A DNA stretch of 5,944 bases from Enterobacteriaceae bacterium UBA3516 (GTDB lineage: Bacteria; Pseudomonadota; Gammaproteobacteria; Enterobacterales; Enterobacteriaceae), in NCBI GenBank assembly GCA_002377245.1, contig DFPL01000187.1:3759-9702 (forward strand). Reading direction: 5' to 3'. The notes under the pieces were generated by a model, which saw only the letters and a list, made by a program, of their open reading frames with translations, was not told the DNA's origin and did no database searches. Shown here one piece after another: positions 1-5,944 of the stretch. The stretch's first letter is position 1; every line of letters begins with the position of its first letter. A program made the translations under genes and the position numbers.

Positions 1-126
1 CGGATACGCTTCGTCGATTTTCAGCCGGACCCTGTCATCGCGGTGATTGTTTTATTCTCATTGAGCAATATTATCGCTGCGAAAAACAATATTATTGAGA
101 TCCCTCTCAGCAGGGTGAGGGTTGCG
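1..126. other. Left-edge non-coding stretch, no gene assigned
   Basis: I see no supportable gene here. One plus-strand frame ends in a TGA at 44-46 after 14 codons and could be the tail of a gene lying to the left, but nothing in it is recognisable. The minus strand shows an open frame without a start codon over positions 1-48. The stretch is AT-rich from about 44 to 100 and contains two copies of CAATATTAT (66-74 and 87-95). It may be the upstream region of a leftward gene outside the window; in E. coli the neighbour of ybdH is ybdL, so ybdL is a possible but unproven candidate. Confidence 0.5.
82..121 (-). terminator. Possible terminator after the propeller gene
   Basis: Reading leftward from the propeller stop codon, CCCTC and GAGGG (117-121 and 102-106) can form a short imperfect hairpin with one inner mismatch. 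A second small inverted repeat, CAATAATATTG (97-87), is followed directly by five T residues (86-82). The second stem is AT-only and weak, so this is not a textbook intrinsic terminator. The placement just beyond the last gene of the operon is the main argument for it. Confidence 0.3.
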
Positions 127-1371
127 TCACCCCAGATACTCAATCACCGACAACCCACCGTTGTAATCCGTGCTGTAAATCACCCCCTGCGCATCCACAA
201 ACACATCACAGGACTGAATCACCTGCGGGCGGCCTGGACGCGTATCCATCATCCTCTCCGGTGCGGCGGGCACCAGTGCACCGGTTTCCACCGGACGATA
301 GGGATTGGAAATATCATAGGCACGCACGCCGGCGTTCTGGTAAGTGGCAAAAATCAGCGTCGAGCTAATAAAGCTCCCCGGACGGTTCTCATGCAGGTTA
401 TGCGGTCCGAAGTGCGCCCCTTTTGCCACATAATCACTCTCATCCGGCTGCGGGAAAGTAGAAATACTGACCGGGTTTGACGGTTCGCGAATATCGAACA
501 GCCAAATCAGCTTCTCACCGTCTTCCTGGTTATCCAGCACTGCTTCATCCAGCACCACCAGCAGGTCACGGTCCGGCAACGGCAGCGCGGTATGGGTGCC
601 ACCGCCAAACGGCGGACTCCAGTTGCGATGACTAATCAGCGTCGGTTGGGTGCGGTCTTTCACATCCAGCAGCGTCAGGCCGCCGTCGCGCCAACTGCCA
701 TAGGCGGTATCGCCTGCAATAATGGCGTGGTGCAGGGCATAGCGTTTTCCGGCCTCCCAGTCCGGCGTCTCGCCTGCCGCCTGGTTCATGCCGGGCAGCC
801 ACCAGCGCCCCGCCACTTCAGGCTTACGGGGATCGGCCAGATCGATAGTCAGGAAAATATAATCGGTAAAGCCATCGATCAGCGCAGAGACATAGGCCCA
901 GCGTCCGCCTACGTACCAGATGCGGTGAATACCGATCCCGTTAAGCGACAGGAAGCTAATTTCACGCGGTTTATCCGGCGTGGAGATATCAAAAATGCGC
1001 AGCCCGGCGCTCCAGCCTTTGTCCTGTACGTCACTGACCGTCTCACCCACCGAGCGGGTGTAATAGACTTTTTCATCGGCAAAGCGGGCATCGGCGAAAA
1101 GGTCACGGGCGTTGATCACCAGCAGAAGATCGTCATGCGCCTGTAAATGCACGTTCCAGGTGCCGGGAGGGGCCGGAACATAGCCTGCGGGTCTGGGATT
1201 TTTGGGGTCGCGCACATCGACGATGGAGAAGCCCTGAGAGACCATGTGACCGATGTACGCAAAGCCACGGTGCACCATCAGTTGTACGCCATCCGGGCGT
1301 CCGCCCTGGTCGCTGTGACCAATCAGCCGCATATTACGACTGTATTCCGGGCGTGGGAGTTCAGTTGCCAT
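127..1371 (-). CDS. LVIVD-repeat beta-propeller protein, function unknown
   Basis: A 414-residue protein with no signal peptide or membrane segment, so probably cytoplasmic. Repeats of the form hydrophobic-Asp-hydrophobic-x-x-P-x-x-P occur near residues 48-59, 124-135, 173-184, 232-243, 289-300 and 349-360, with a final partial copy ending at LSVIEYLG. This is the pattern of LVIVD-type propellers and suggests about seven blades. His residues recur near the start of successive blades: H75, H149, H214/H215, H260 and H324/H327, with C388-D389 in the last. The ATG at 1371 is chosen because AAAGGA lies 6 nt upstream; a longer frame, open to a TTG at 1464, would only translate REP repeats. It is the last gene of the ABC importer operon, so a role with the imported solute is likely, perhaps as an enzyme or binding protein. 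No specific reaction can be assigned. Confidence 0.85.
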   Translation of the reverse strand: MATELPRPEYSRNMRLIGHSDQGGRPDGVQLMVHRGFAYIGHMVSQGFSIVDVRDPKNPRPAGYVPAPPGTWNVHLQAHDDLLLVINARDLFADARFADEKVYYTRSVGETVSDVQDKGWSAGLRIFDISTPDKPREISFLSLNGIGIHRIWYVGGRWAYVSALIDGFTDYIFLTIDLADPRKPEVAGRWWLPGMNQAAGETPDWEAGKRYALHHAIIAGDTAYGSWRDGGLTLLDVKDRTQPTLISHRNWSPPFGGGTHTALPLPDRDLLVVLDEAVLDNQEDGEKLIWLFDIREPSNPVSISTFPQPDESDYVAKGAHFGPHNLHENRPGSFISSTLIFATYQNAGVRAYDISNPYRPVETGALVPAAPERMMDTRPGRPQVIQSCDVFVDAQGVIYSTDYNGGLSVIEYLG

Positions 1372-1377
1372 GAGATG

Positions 1378-1383
1378 TCCTTT
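1378..1383 (-). promoter_or_regulatory. Ribosome binding site deciding the propeller start
   Basis: On the minus strand AAAGGA sits 6 nt before the ATG at 1371. It separates this start from the upstream in-frame ATG at 1386, which abuts the REP palindrome and has no such site. Confidence 0.7.
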
Positions 1384-1386
1384 CAT

Positions 1387-1462
1387 GCCGGATGACGGCT
1401 TCGCCTTATCCGGCCTAAGAATCACGTAACCCGTAGGCCCGGTAAGCGGAGCGCCACCGGGC
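1387..1462. repeat. Pair of REP palindromes (BIME) inside the operon
   Basis: Two REP-type imperfect palindromes fill the gap between the binding-protein and propeller genes. The first spans 1387-1414, with outer arms GCCGGAT and ATCCGGC and an inner GGC/GCC stem around a TTC loop. The second spans 1437-1462, with outer arms GCCCGGT and ACCGGGC. They are separated by 22 bp, as in a bacterial interspersed mosaic element. In E. coli, REP elements within operons (for example malE-malF) protect upstream mRNA from 3' exonucleases. Here they would favour the binding-protein transcript over the propeller transcript. That regulatory role is inferred from placement. Confidence 0.85.
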
Positions 1463-1467
1463 AATGA

Positions 1468-2532
1468 TTATTTCGCTTTTGCTTCCAGGGTAGCGAACCA
1501 CGGCGCGATAAAGTCTTCGGTCTGGCCCCAGCCTGGGATGATTTTCGCCAGTGATGCCACGTTCACCGCACCAGGTTGTGCCGCCAGCAGCGCCTGTGGA
1601 ATGGCGGCCGCTTTAAAGTCATAGGTCGCAGGCGTCTGTTCACCCGCGATCTTATTGGCAATCAGACGCACGTTGGTCGCGCCAATCAGTTTCGGATCCA
1701 CCGCCACGCTCACTTTCCACGGGCTGTTGGACTCGCGCATCAGTTGCAGATCCTGGTTAGACACATCGATGCTGTAGAGTTTGATCTCGGTACGACCGTT
1801 CTCTTTCAGCGCCTTGTAAGCCCCCTGGCTGAAGGCGTCCCAGGTGCCCCAGATAGCATCAATCTGCCCTTTCGGGTATTTCGCCAGCACCGCGCCCACT
1901 TTGTTGGCGGTATCGCCCTGCACGTCGGAAGAGACCGCACCGATGGACTCCAGCTCTTTAATACCCGGATACTCCTTCAGCAACTCAGCATAGGCGGCCT
2001 GACGACGCTCCATTGGCGGGAAGCCGGCGACCCACAGTTTAATGATGTTGGCTTTGCCGTTGAAGTCTTTTGCCAGCGCGCCAAAGGAGAGTTTGGTCAG
2101 GGAGGCATCGTCCTGCTGGGTGACGGTCACGCCCGGAATTTCACCGTTCACAGCGGTATCAAACACCGACACTTTGATCCCGGCATCGACCGCTTTTTTA
2201 ATCAGCGCGGTCGAGTACGGGTCACGGCCCTGAGAGAGGATGATGCCATCGTATTTCTGGGTAATGGCCTGGTTCACGAAATCCTGGAACTTAGCATCAT
2301 CGCCGTTGCTCAGGAAGGTGCTGACTTTAAACCCGAGTTTTTTGCCTTCCTGCAGCGCGCCGGAAACAAACTGGGTGGTGTTGTCATCGGAACCGAGGTT
2401 ACGAATCAGCGCAATGCGAATCGGGCCGTTATGGCTGGCAATGGCGTCCGGTACCGGAGCCGGTGTTGCCGCATAACCCGGCAGCGCGCTCAGTAATCCC
2501 AGCGTCAGTAAAGAGAGTGCTATCTTTTTCAT
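1468..2532 (-). CDS. Sugar-type ABC transporter periplasmic binding protein
   Basis: A 354-residue precursor. Residues 1-21 form a Sec signal peptide (MKK start, hydrophobic core, likely cleavage after GYA at residue 21). The mature part follows the ribose-binding-protein type fold (Peripla_BP_4 family). Near residue 37 PIRIALIRNLGSDD begins the first beta strand, followed by DGIILSQGRD (95-104) and VSVFDTAV (121-128) of the N-lobe. MERRQAAYAELL (174-185) and DAIWGTWDAFSQGAYKAL (225-242) correspond to the ligand-facing and hinge regions of RbsB-like proteins. It should deliver a sugar or sugar-like ligand from the periplasm to the permease encoded just upstream. The ATG at 2532 has AGGGGA 6 nt before it and follows the permease stop by 18 bp. 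The ligand cannot be told from the sequence; ribose itself is not implied, since the protein is longer than RbsB and no rbsK- or rbsD-like gene is present. Confidence 0.92.
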   Translation of the reverse strand: MKKIALSLLTLGLLSALPGYAATPAPVPDAIASHNGPIRIALIRNLGSDDNTTQFVSGALQEGKKLGFKVSTFLSNGDDAKFQDFVNQAITQKYDGIILSQGRDPYSTALIKKAVDAGIKVSVFDTAVNGEIPGVTVTQQDDASLTKLSFGALAKDFNGKANIIKLWVAGFPPMERRQAAYAELLKEYPGIKELESIGAVSSDVQGDTANKVGAVLAKYPKGQIDAIWGTWDAFSQGAYKALKENGRTEIKLYSIDVSNQDLQLMRESNSPWKVSVAVDPKLIGATNVRLIANKIAGEQTPATYDFKAAAIPQALLAAQPGAVNVASLAKIIPGWGQTEDFIAPWFATLEAKAK

Positions 2533-2550
2533 CTGTTATCCCCTGAATAA

Positions 2551-3546
2551 TTAACGACGCTGGAAGTAAGTCAACGCAAGGGCACCGGCCAGCACCAGCC
2601 CCTTAATAATGTCCATGGCGTAATACGGCACGGAGAGCATCACCAGTCCGTTTGAGAGCACGCCGAGAATCACCGCCCCCACCAACGTGCCAAGCGCATT
2701 CGGCTTACCGGAACCCGCCAGCGAGAAACCGATCCATGCCGCCGCAACCGCATCCATCAGGTAGCCGCCACCAGCGTTCACCTGGGACGAGCCAATACGC
2801 GAGGCCAGCAGGATGCCGCCTAAACCGGCCAGCAGTGAGGCAATCACGTAGGCCGCCACTTTGTAACGGGTGGTGCGGATACCGGATAAACGCGCCGCTT
2901 CCGGGTTACCGCCGATGGCATACATCCGGCGTCCGTGGGTGGTCAGCGACAGGCCTAACTGCGCCAGAACGGTCACTACCAGCATGATGATGACGATAGT
3001 GGGCACCTGCCCGAGCAGACCAAAGGCCTCCGGGATCATCCCTTCTGCCATCTCGCCGCTCGGCAGTACCATGTTTTGGGTGATGGAGCCGCCGTAGCTG
3101 TAGGTCATCGCCACGCCCTGAATCACAAACAGGCTGCCGAGGGTCGCCAGCATGTCGGGGATCCGCAGCACCACAATTAAGAATGCGTTAAACAGGCCCA
3201 CCAGGGTGCAGAGTGCCAGCGTCACCAGAATGGCTTCGGTGGTGCCAAAGCCATGCCAGACGAAGAGTGAAATCACCAGCGCGTTCGCCAGCGACGCGGT
3301 TGAACCGACCGACAGGTCAAAACCACCGATAGTGAGTGAAATCGACACCCCAACCGCGATCACCGTGACAATAGCGATAGAGCGTAAGATGTTGATGATG
3401 TTGAATGGGTCGAGGAAGTTATCCGATGCCAGACCAAAGATGGCAACCAGCGCGACAACCGTCAGCAACATGCCCCATTTATAAAGAAAATCAAAAAACT
3501 GCTGACGGGGTGACACCGCAGCCTTAACTGAAAGGGCTTTGCTCAC
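2551..3546 (-). CDS. Sugar-type ABC transporter permease (RbsC class)
   Basis: A 331-residue inner-membrane protein, close in length to RbsC (about 320). It has many hydrophobic segments, beginning with one around residues 25-41. The family hallmark GGFDLSVGS follows the second hydrophobic segment, and a cytoplasmic loop carries the YAIGGNPEAARLSGI motif, which contacts the ATPase in this class. It forms the translocation pore, presumably as a homodimer, with the ATPase encoded upstream. The chosen start is the GTG at 3546. It overlaps the ATPase stop codon as GTGA, and GGAGG lies 9 nt upstream within the ATPase gene, which implies translational coupling. A longer frame runs upstream to 3654, but it would overlap the ATPase gene by about 110 bp with a residue string unlike any permease N-terminus. 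Substrate unknown. Confidence 0.93.
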   Translation of the reverse strand: MSKALSVKAAVSPRQQFFDFLYKWGMLLTVVALVAIFGLASDNFLDPFNIINILRSIAIVTVIAVGVSISLTIGGFDLSVGSTASLANALVISLFVWHGFGTTEAILVTLALCTLVGLFNAFLIVVLRIPDMLATLGSLFVIQGVAMTYSYGGSITQNMVLPSGEMAEGMIPEAFGLLGQVPTIVIIMLVVTVLAQLGLSLTTHGRRMYAIGGNPEAARLSGIRTTRYKVAAYVIASLLAGLGGILLASRIGSSQVNAGGGYLMDAVAAAWIGFSLAGSGKPNALGTLVGAVILGVLSNGLVMLSVPYYAMDIIKGLVLAGALALTYFQRR

Positions 3547-5045
3547 GCTGCCGTTCCTCCGGTGGAAAAATAAAGTAAGGTCTCTTCTCGGGCCTCCTCG
3601 CCCTTCACTTCTGCGACAATGCGCCCATCCCAGAGCACACAAATGCGGTCGCACAGGCCAACCAGTTCGGAAAACTCCCCGGAGGCATAAATCACGCCTT
3701 TCCCTTCCCGCGCCAGCCCGTCAATCAACTGGAACAGGTCAGTTTTGGCTTTCACGTCGACCCCTTTGGTCGGCTCGTCAAAAATCACCACGTTGGCATT
3801 GCCGCGCAGCCATTTGCCAATCGCCACTTTCTGTTGGTTACCGCCGGACAGGCGACGCAAGGTTTGCCCAGGCCCGGTGGTGCGCACGCCAACGCGGGCA
3901 ATCACCTCCTGCGCCCAGCGCCAGGCCTGGCGATGACCGAACAGACTCCAGCGGGAGAAGGTGTTGTCCGCGCTGACCGAGAGATTCATGGCAATAGGCT
4001 CTTCAATAAAAATGCCCTCTTTGCGCCGCTCTTCCGGCACCAGCGCCAGCCCGCGAATCACGGAGTCTGCCGGGTCGCGGGGCCGCCACGGCTGGCTGTT
4101 AAGTTCACCGCGCGTGACTTTGCTTTTGCTCGCGCCAAACAGCGCCTTACACAGTTCGGTTTTACCCGCACCAGCCAGCCCGGCAATGCCCAGAATCTCC
4201 CCTTTGCGCAGGCGCAAAGAGATATCCTTAAGCAGTTGCTCGTCATGCAGACCGTCAATACTTAACAGCACGTCATTGCTGTGCGGCGGGCGCTTAGGCG
4301 GGTAGATGTCGCTCAGTTCATGGCCGAGCATCTTCTCGACGATTTGCTCGCCGCTGAGTTCTGCCATCGGGCCGGATTCAATCAGCTTGCCGTCACGCAG
4401 CACGGTCAGGGTGTCGCAAATCGCTTTCAGTTCATGAATGCGGTGGGAGATAAACACCACGCCAATCCCTTGCTGTTGCAGACGACGCACCACGGTAAAC
4501 AAGCGCTCACTTTCATGCTGATCGAGCGGCGCGGTAGGTTCGTCCAGAATCAGGAAACGGCAGTGGTGAGAGAGCGCGCGCGCCAGCAGAATTTGCTGCT
4601 TCTCCGCCAGGGTGCAGGTATCGATTGAACGACGCACATCAAGGGTCACATCAAGCTGCGCAAGCGCCTCCTGCGCAAGCTGGCGCATTTCGCCCCAGCG
4701 CCACGTATGCCCCGCCTCCGCCAGGCGGTCGAGCATGATGTTCTCCGCAATCGACAGGCCGGGAATCAGCGCCACGTCCACTTCCTGCTGCACCAGGTGA
4801 ATGCCCAGCTGTTTGGCATCGCGGGGAGTGCGAATAGAAACCGGCTGGTTATTGATGACGATTTCGCCTTCGTAATGGTCGTGGGTGCCGCACAACACCG
4901 CCATCAGCGTCGATTTCCCCGCGCCGTTCGCGCCCGTTAACGCATGCACGGAACCGCCTCGCAGGGTGAAATCGACATGCGACAATGCGCTAAATCCGCC
5001 AAACGACAGGCTAATAGTGCGCATTTCGAGGTGGTGAGTGCTCAT
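3543..5045 (-). CDS. Sugar ABC transporter ATPase with two nucleotide-binding domains
   Basis: A 500-residue cytoplasmic ATPase of the RbsA/MglA/YtfR class, energising the importer. Domain 1 has Walker A GANGAGKST (38-46), a degenerate signature TLAEKQQ (145-151), Walker B FLILDEP (164-170) and switch histidine H201. Domain 2 has a Walker A-like GLAGAGKTE (289-297), a canonical LSGGNQQ (399-405) and Walker B VVIFDEP (419-425). At the switch-histidine position domain 2 has Ser455 in YASGE. The unequal pair of sites is usual for this family. It is the first gene of the operon and overlaps the permease by 4 bp. The start is uncertain. The ATG at 5045 gives the usual family length and places the first beta strand at residue 8, but has only a distant AGGA. 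The ATG at 5090 has AAGG at 6 nt and would add 15 residues, encoded by AT-rich codons including AGG and TTA. Confidence 0.93.
   Translation of the reverse strand: MSTHHLEMRTISLSFGGFSALSHVDFTLRGGSVHALTGANGAGKSTLMAVLCGTHDHYEGEIVINNQPVSIRTPRDAKQLGIHLVQQEVDVALIPGLSIAENIMLDRLAEAGHTWRWGEMRQLAQEALAQLDVTLDVRRSIDTCTLAEKQQILLARALSHHCRFLILDEPTAPLDQHESERLFTVVRRLQQQGIGVVFISHRIHELKAICDTLTVLRDGKLIESGPMAELSGEQIVEKMLGHELSDIYPPKRPPHSNDVLLSIDGLHDEQLLKDISLRLRKGEILGIAGLAGAGKTELCKALFGASKSKVTRGELNSQPWRPRDPADSVIRGLALVPEERRKEGIFIEEPIAMNLSVSADNTFSRWSLFGHRQAWRWAQEVIARVGVRTTGPGQTLRRLSGGNQQKVAIGKWLRGNANVVIFDEPTKGVDVKAKTDLFQLIDGLAREGKGVIYASGEFSELVGLCDRICVLWDGRIVAEVKGEEAREETLLYFSTGGTAA
3556..3560 (-). promoter_or_regulatory. 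Ribosome binding site inside the ATPase gene, for the permease
   Basis: On the minus strand GGAGG lies 9 nt before the GTG at 3546, within the codons for Thr-Gly-Gly at the ATPase C-terminus. Together with the GTGA stop-start overlap it fixes the permease start and suggests coupled translation. Confidence 0.65.
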
Positions 5046-5098
5046 CCGACGCGAGTTCCTGATAAATAAGTTATTTGATGAATTTTTCATAGGCCGCC

Positions 5099-5127
5099 TT
5101 GACTGGCAACGACAGAAAAGGCATAAG
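5099..5127 (+). promoter_or_regulatory. Candidate sigma-70 promoter of hcxA
   Basis: TTGACT (5099-5104) matches the -35 consensus at five of six positions and is followed after 17 nt by CATAAG (5122-5127), which matches the -10 consensus at four of six. Transcription would begin near 5134, ahead of the MetJ-like boxes. TAATAT at 5139-5144 is an alternative -10 but lacks a good -35. Confidence 0.35.
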
Positions 5128-5145
5128 ATAAAGCAAAATAATATT

Positions 5146-5169
5146 AGCCATCCGGATGTCCAGACATAA
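5146..5169. promoter_or_regulatory. Possible MetJ operator (three tandem met boxes)
   Basis: Three adjoining 8-bp units, AGCCATCC, GGATGTCC and AGACATAA, each match the met-box consensus AGACGTCT at five of eight positions. The junction of the second and third, GTCCAGAC, matches the consensus junction GTCTAGAC at seven of eight, and TGTC-CA-GACA is a perfect inverted repeat. MetJ binds two or more tandem boxes as S-adenosylmethionine-bound dimers. The position, downstream of the candidate hcxA promoter and between the divergent genes, would allow repression of either unit. The identification rests on pattern only. Confidence 0.45.
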
Positions 5170-5191
5170 CATCAGGTTAGCGATAGTACAC

Positions 5192-5196
5192 AAGGA
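5192..5196 (+). promoter_or_regulatory. Ribosome binding site of hcxA
   Basis: AAGGA lies 8 nt before the ATG at 5205 and supports that start. The start also aligns with the N-terminus of E. coli YbdH as I recall it. Confidence 0.65.
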
Positions 5197-5204
5197 CACA
5201 ACAA

Positions 5205-5944
5205 ATGAGCAACACGAATATTCGCGTCGTCACCGGCCCGGCTAACTACTTCTCCCATGCGGGCAGTCTTGCGCACCTTCATGATTTTTATACGTCTGAA
5301 CAGCTTTCCCGTGCGGTGTGGATTTACGGCGAGCGCGCCATCGAAGGGGCACGCCCTTTCCTGCCGGAGGGCTTTAACGCGCCGGGCGCGAAGCATCTGT
5401 TGTTCAAAGGCCATTGCAGCGAGCACGACGTGGCGGAGCTGGCTGAGCTATCGGGCGATGACCGGGCGGTGGTGATTGGCGTGGGCGGCGGTGCGTTGCT
5501 CGATACCGTCAAAGCGGTGGCGCGCCGTTTAAGGTTGCCGGTGGTGGCCATTCCAACCATTGCCGCCACCTGTGCGGCCTGGACGCCGCTCTCCGTCTGG
5601 TATAACGATGCTGGTCAGGCACTGCATTTTGAAATTTTTGATGATGCCAATTTCCTGGTACTGGTCGAGCCGCAAATTATTCTCAATGCGCCAGCGGAAT
5701 ACCTGCTGGCGGGGATCGGCGATACGCTGGCGAAGTGGTATGAGGCGGTCGTGCTGGCGCCGGAGCCAGAAAACCTGTCACTGACCGTTCGTCTGGGGAT
5801 CAACAACGCGCTGGCGATTCGCGATGTGCTGCTCGCCAGCAGTGAAGAGGCGCTGGCGGATCAGGCGCGGGGCGAAGTGACACAGGCGTTTCGTGATGTG
5901 GTGGATGCGATCATTGCCGGTGGCGGAATGGTCGGCGGTCTGGG
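5205..5944 (+). CDS. hcxA: Hydroxycarboxylate dehydrogenase A, 3' end outside the window
   Basis: The 246 complete codons visible match E. coli HcxA (YbdH, about 362 residues), so roughly the last 115 residues are missing. HcxA belongs to the iron-type alcohol dehydrogenase / glycerol dehydrogenase superfamily and is reported to reduce 2-oxoacids such as 2-oxoglutarate and 2-oxobutanoate with NADPH. Near-diagnostic strings include VGPANYFS-like TGPANYFSHAGS (10-21), LSRAVWIYG (34-42) and AATCAAWTPLSVWYNDAGQA (120-139). The nucleotide-binding glycine motif GVGGG with D100 lies at 92-100, PTIAAT at 117-122, and the first metal-ligand aspartate is D173 in GIGDTLAKWYEA. The two metal-binding histidines expected from GldA lie beyond the window end. 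No frameshift or internal stop is seen. It is divergent from the importer operon and may share its control region. Confidence 0.93.
   Translation, partial: MSNTNIRVVTGPANYFSHAGSLAHLHDFYTSEQLSRAVWIYGERAIEGARPFLPEGFNAPGAKHLLFKGHCSEHDVAELAELSGDDRAVVIGVGGGALLDTVKAVARRLRLPVVAIPTIAATCAAWTPLSVWYNDAGQALHFEIFDDANFLVLVEPQIILNAPAEYLLAGIGDTLAKWYEAVVLAPEPENLSLTVRLGINNALAIRDVLLASSEEALADQARGEVTQAFRDVVDAIIAGGGMVGGL

Larger units (their letters stand above)
5046..5204. promoter_or_regulatory. Divergent intergenic control region between the importer operon and hcxA
   Basis: This 159-bp region, AT-rich in its centre, separates two divergent transcription units and should hold both promoters. For the minus-strand operon I can see TATTAT-like and TATCTT-like -10 sequences around 5125-5145 but no convincing -35, so its promoter is unplaced and may need an activator. 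The plus-strand promoter candidate and a MetJ-like site are listed separately. Confidence 0.6.

Noticed and set aside
43..480. A 145-codon plus-strand frame at the left edge with a hydrophobic start
   Set aside because: Most of it is antisense to the propeller gene's C-terminal blades. Its composition follows that gene's reverse frame and no family is recognisable.
1576..2496. A 306-codon open frame on the plus strand opposite the binding-protein gene
   Set aside because: It lies entirely antisense to a well-supported secreted binding protein, has no recognisable domain or ribosome binding site, and is the kind of shadow frame expected in GC-rich genes.
3547..3654. N-terminal extension of the permease into the ATPase gene
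   Set aside because: It would overlap the ATPase coding sequence by over 100 bp with an Arg- and Gly-rich string unlike permease N-termini, whereas the GTG at 3546 has GGAGG upstream and a GTGA overlap.
5151..5157. ATCCGGAT palindrome considered as part of another REP element
   Set aside because: It lacks the second arm and inner stem of a REP and is better explained as the junction of two of the met-box-like units.
5172..5806. Several frames on both strands overlapping the hcxA reading frame
   Set aside because: The continuous plus-strand frame from 5205 to the window end matches HcxA throughout; the others are its shadows.
1..5944. CRISPR arrays, tRNA or rRNA genes, insertion sequences, toxin-antitoxin or phage genes
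   Set aside because: I found no regular repeat-spacer pattern, no cloverleaf-like or rRNA sequence, and no transposase or phage-like reading frame; the window is almost filled by the five genes described.

Overview
The window looks like chromosomal DNA of an enterobacterium close to Enterobacter, Citrobacter or Klebsiella. The evidence is a GC-rich coding style, a rightmost gene that reads almost residue for residue like Escherichia coli HcxA (YbdH), and a pair of enterobacterial REP palindromes. The genus cannot be fixed from this sequence alone.

Layout, left to right. Positions 1-126 hold no supportable gene; they contain two small hairpins and an AT-rich 9-bp direct repeat. From 127 to about 5045 four genes run on the minus strand as one probable operon. 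In transcription order these are a two-domain sugar-type ABC ATPase (RbsA/MglA/YtfR class), a membrane permease (RbsC class) that overlaps it by 4 bp, a secreted periplasmic binding protein 18 bp further on, and, after a 96-bp gap holding two REP elements, a 414-residue cytoplasmic beta-propeller with LVIVD-like repeats. A 159-bp divergent intergenic region follows. The plus-strand gene hcxA then starts at 5205 and is cut off by the window end after 246 codons.

How the genes may work together. The ATPase, permease and binding protein are the three parts of one complete high-affinity importer of the carbohydrate uptake class 2 type. Its ligand cannot be read from the sequence. The propeller is co-oriented and probably co-transcribed, so it may act on or sense the imported compound. 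It carries a histidine at a similar place in five successive blades, which hints at a metal or ligand site in the central channel. In E. coli K-12, as I recall, ybdH (hcxA) lies next to the divergent methionine aminotransferase gene ybdL with no importer between them, so this operon looks like an accessory insertion at that locus. The divergent region contains three consecutive 8-bp units resembling MetJ boxes. If real, they would tie hcxA, and possibly the importer, to methionine and sulfur metabolism. The most interesting hypothesis is therefore an uncharacterised importer plus propeller module for a sulfur-linked sugar such as methylthioribose. This is inference, not shown by the sequence.
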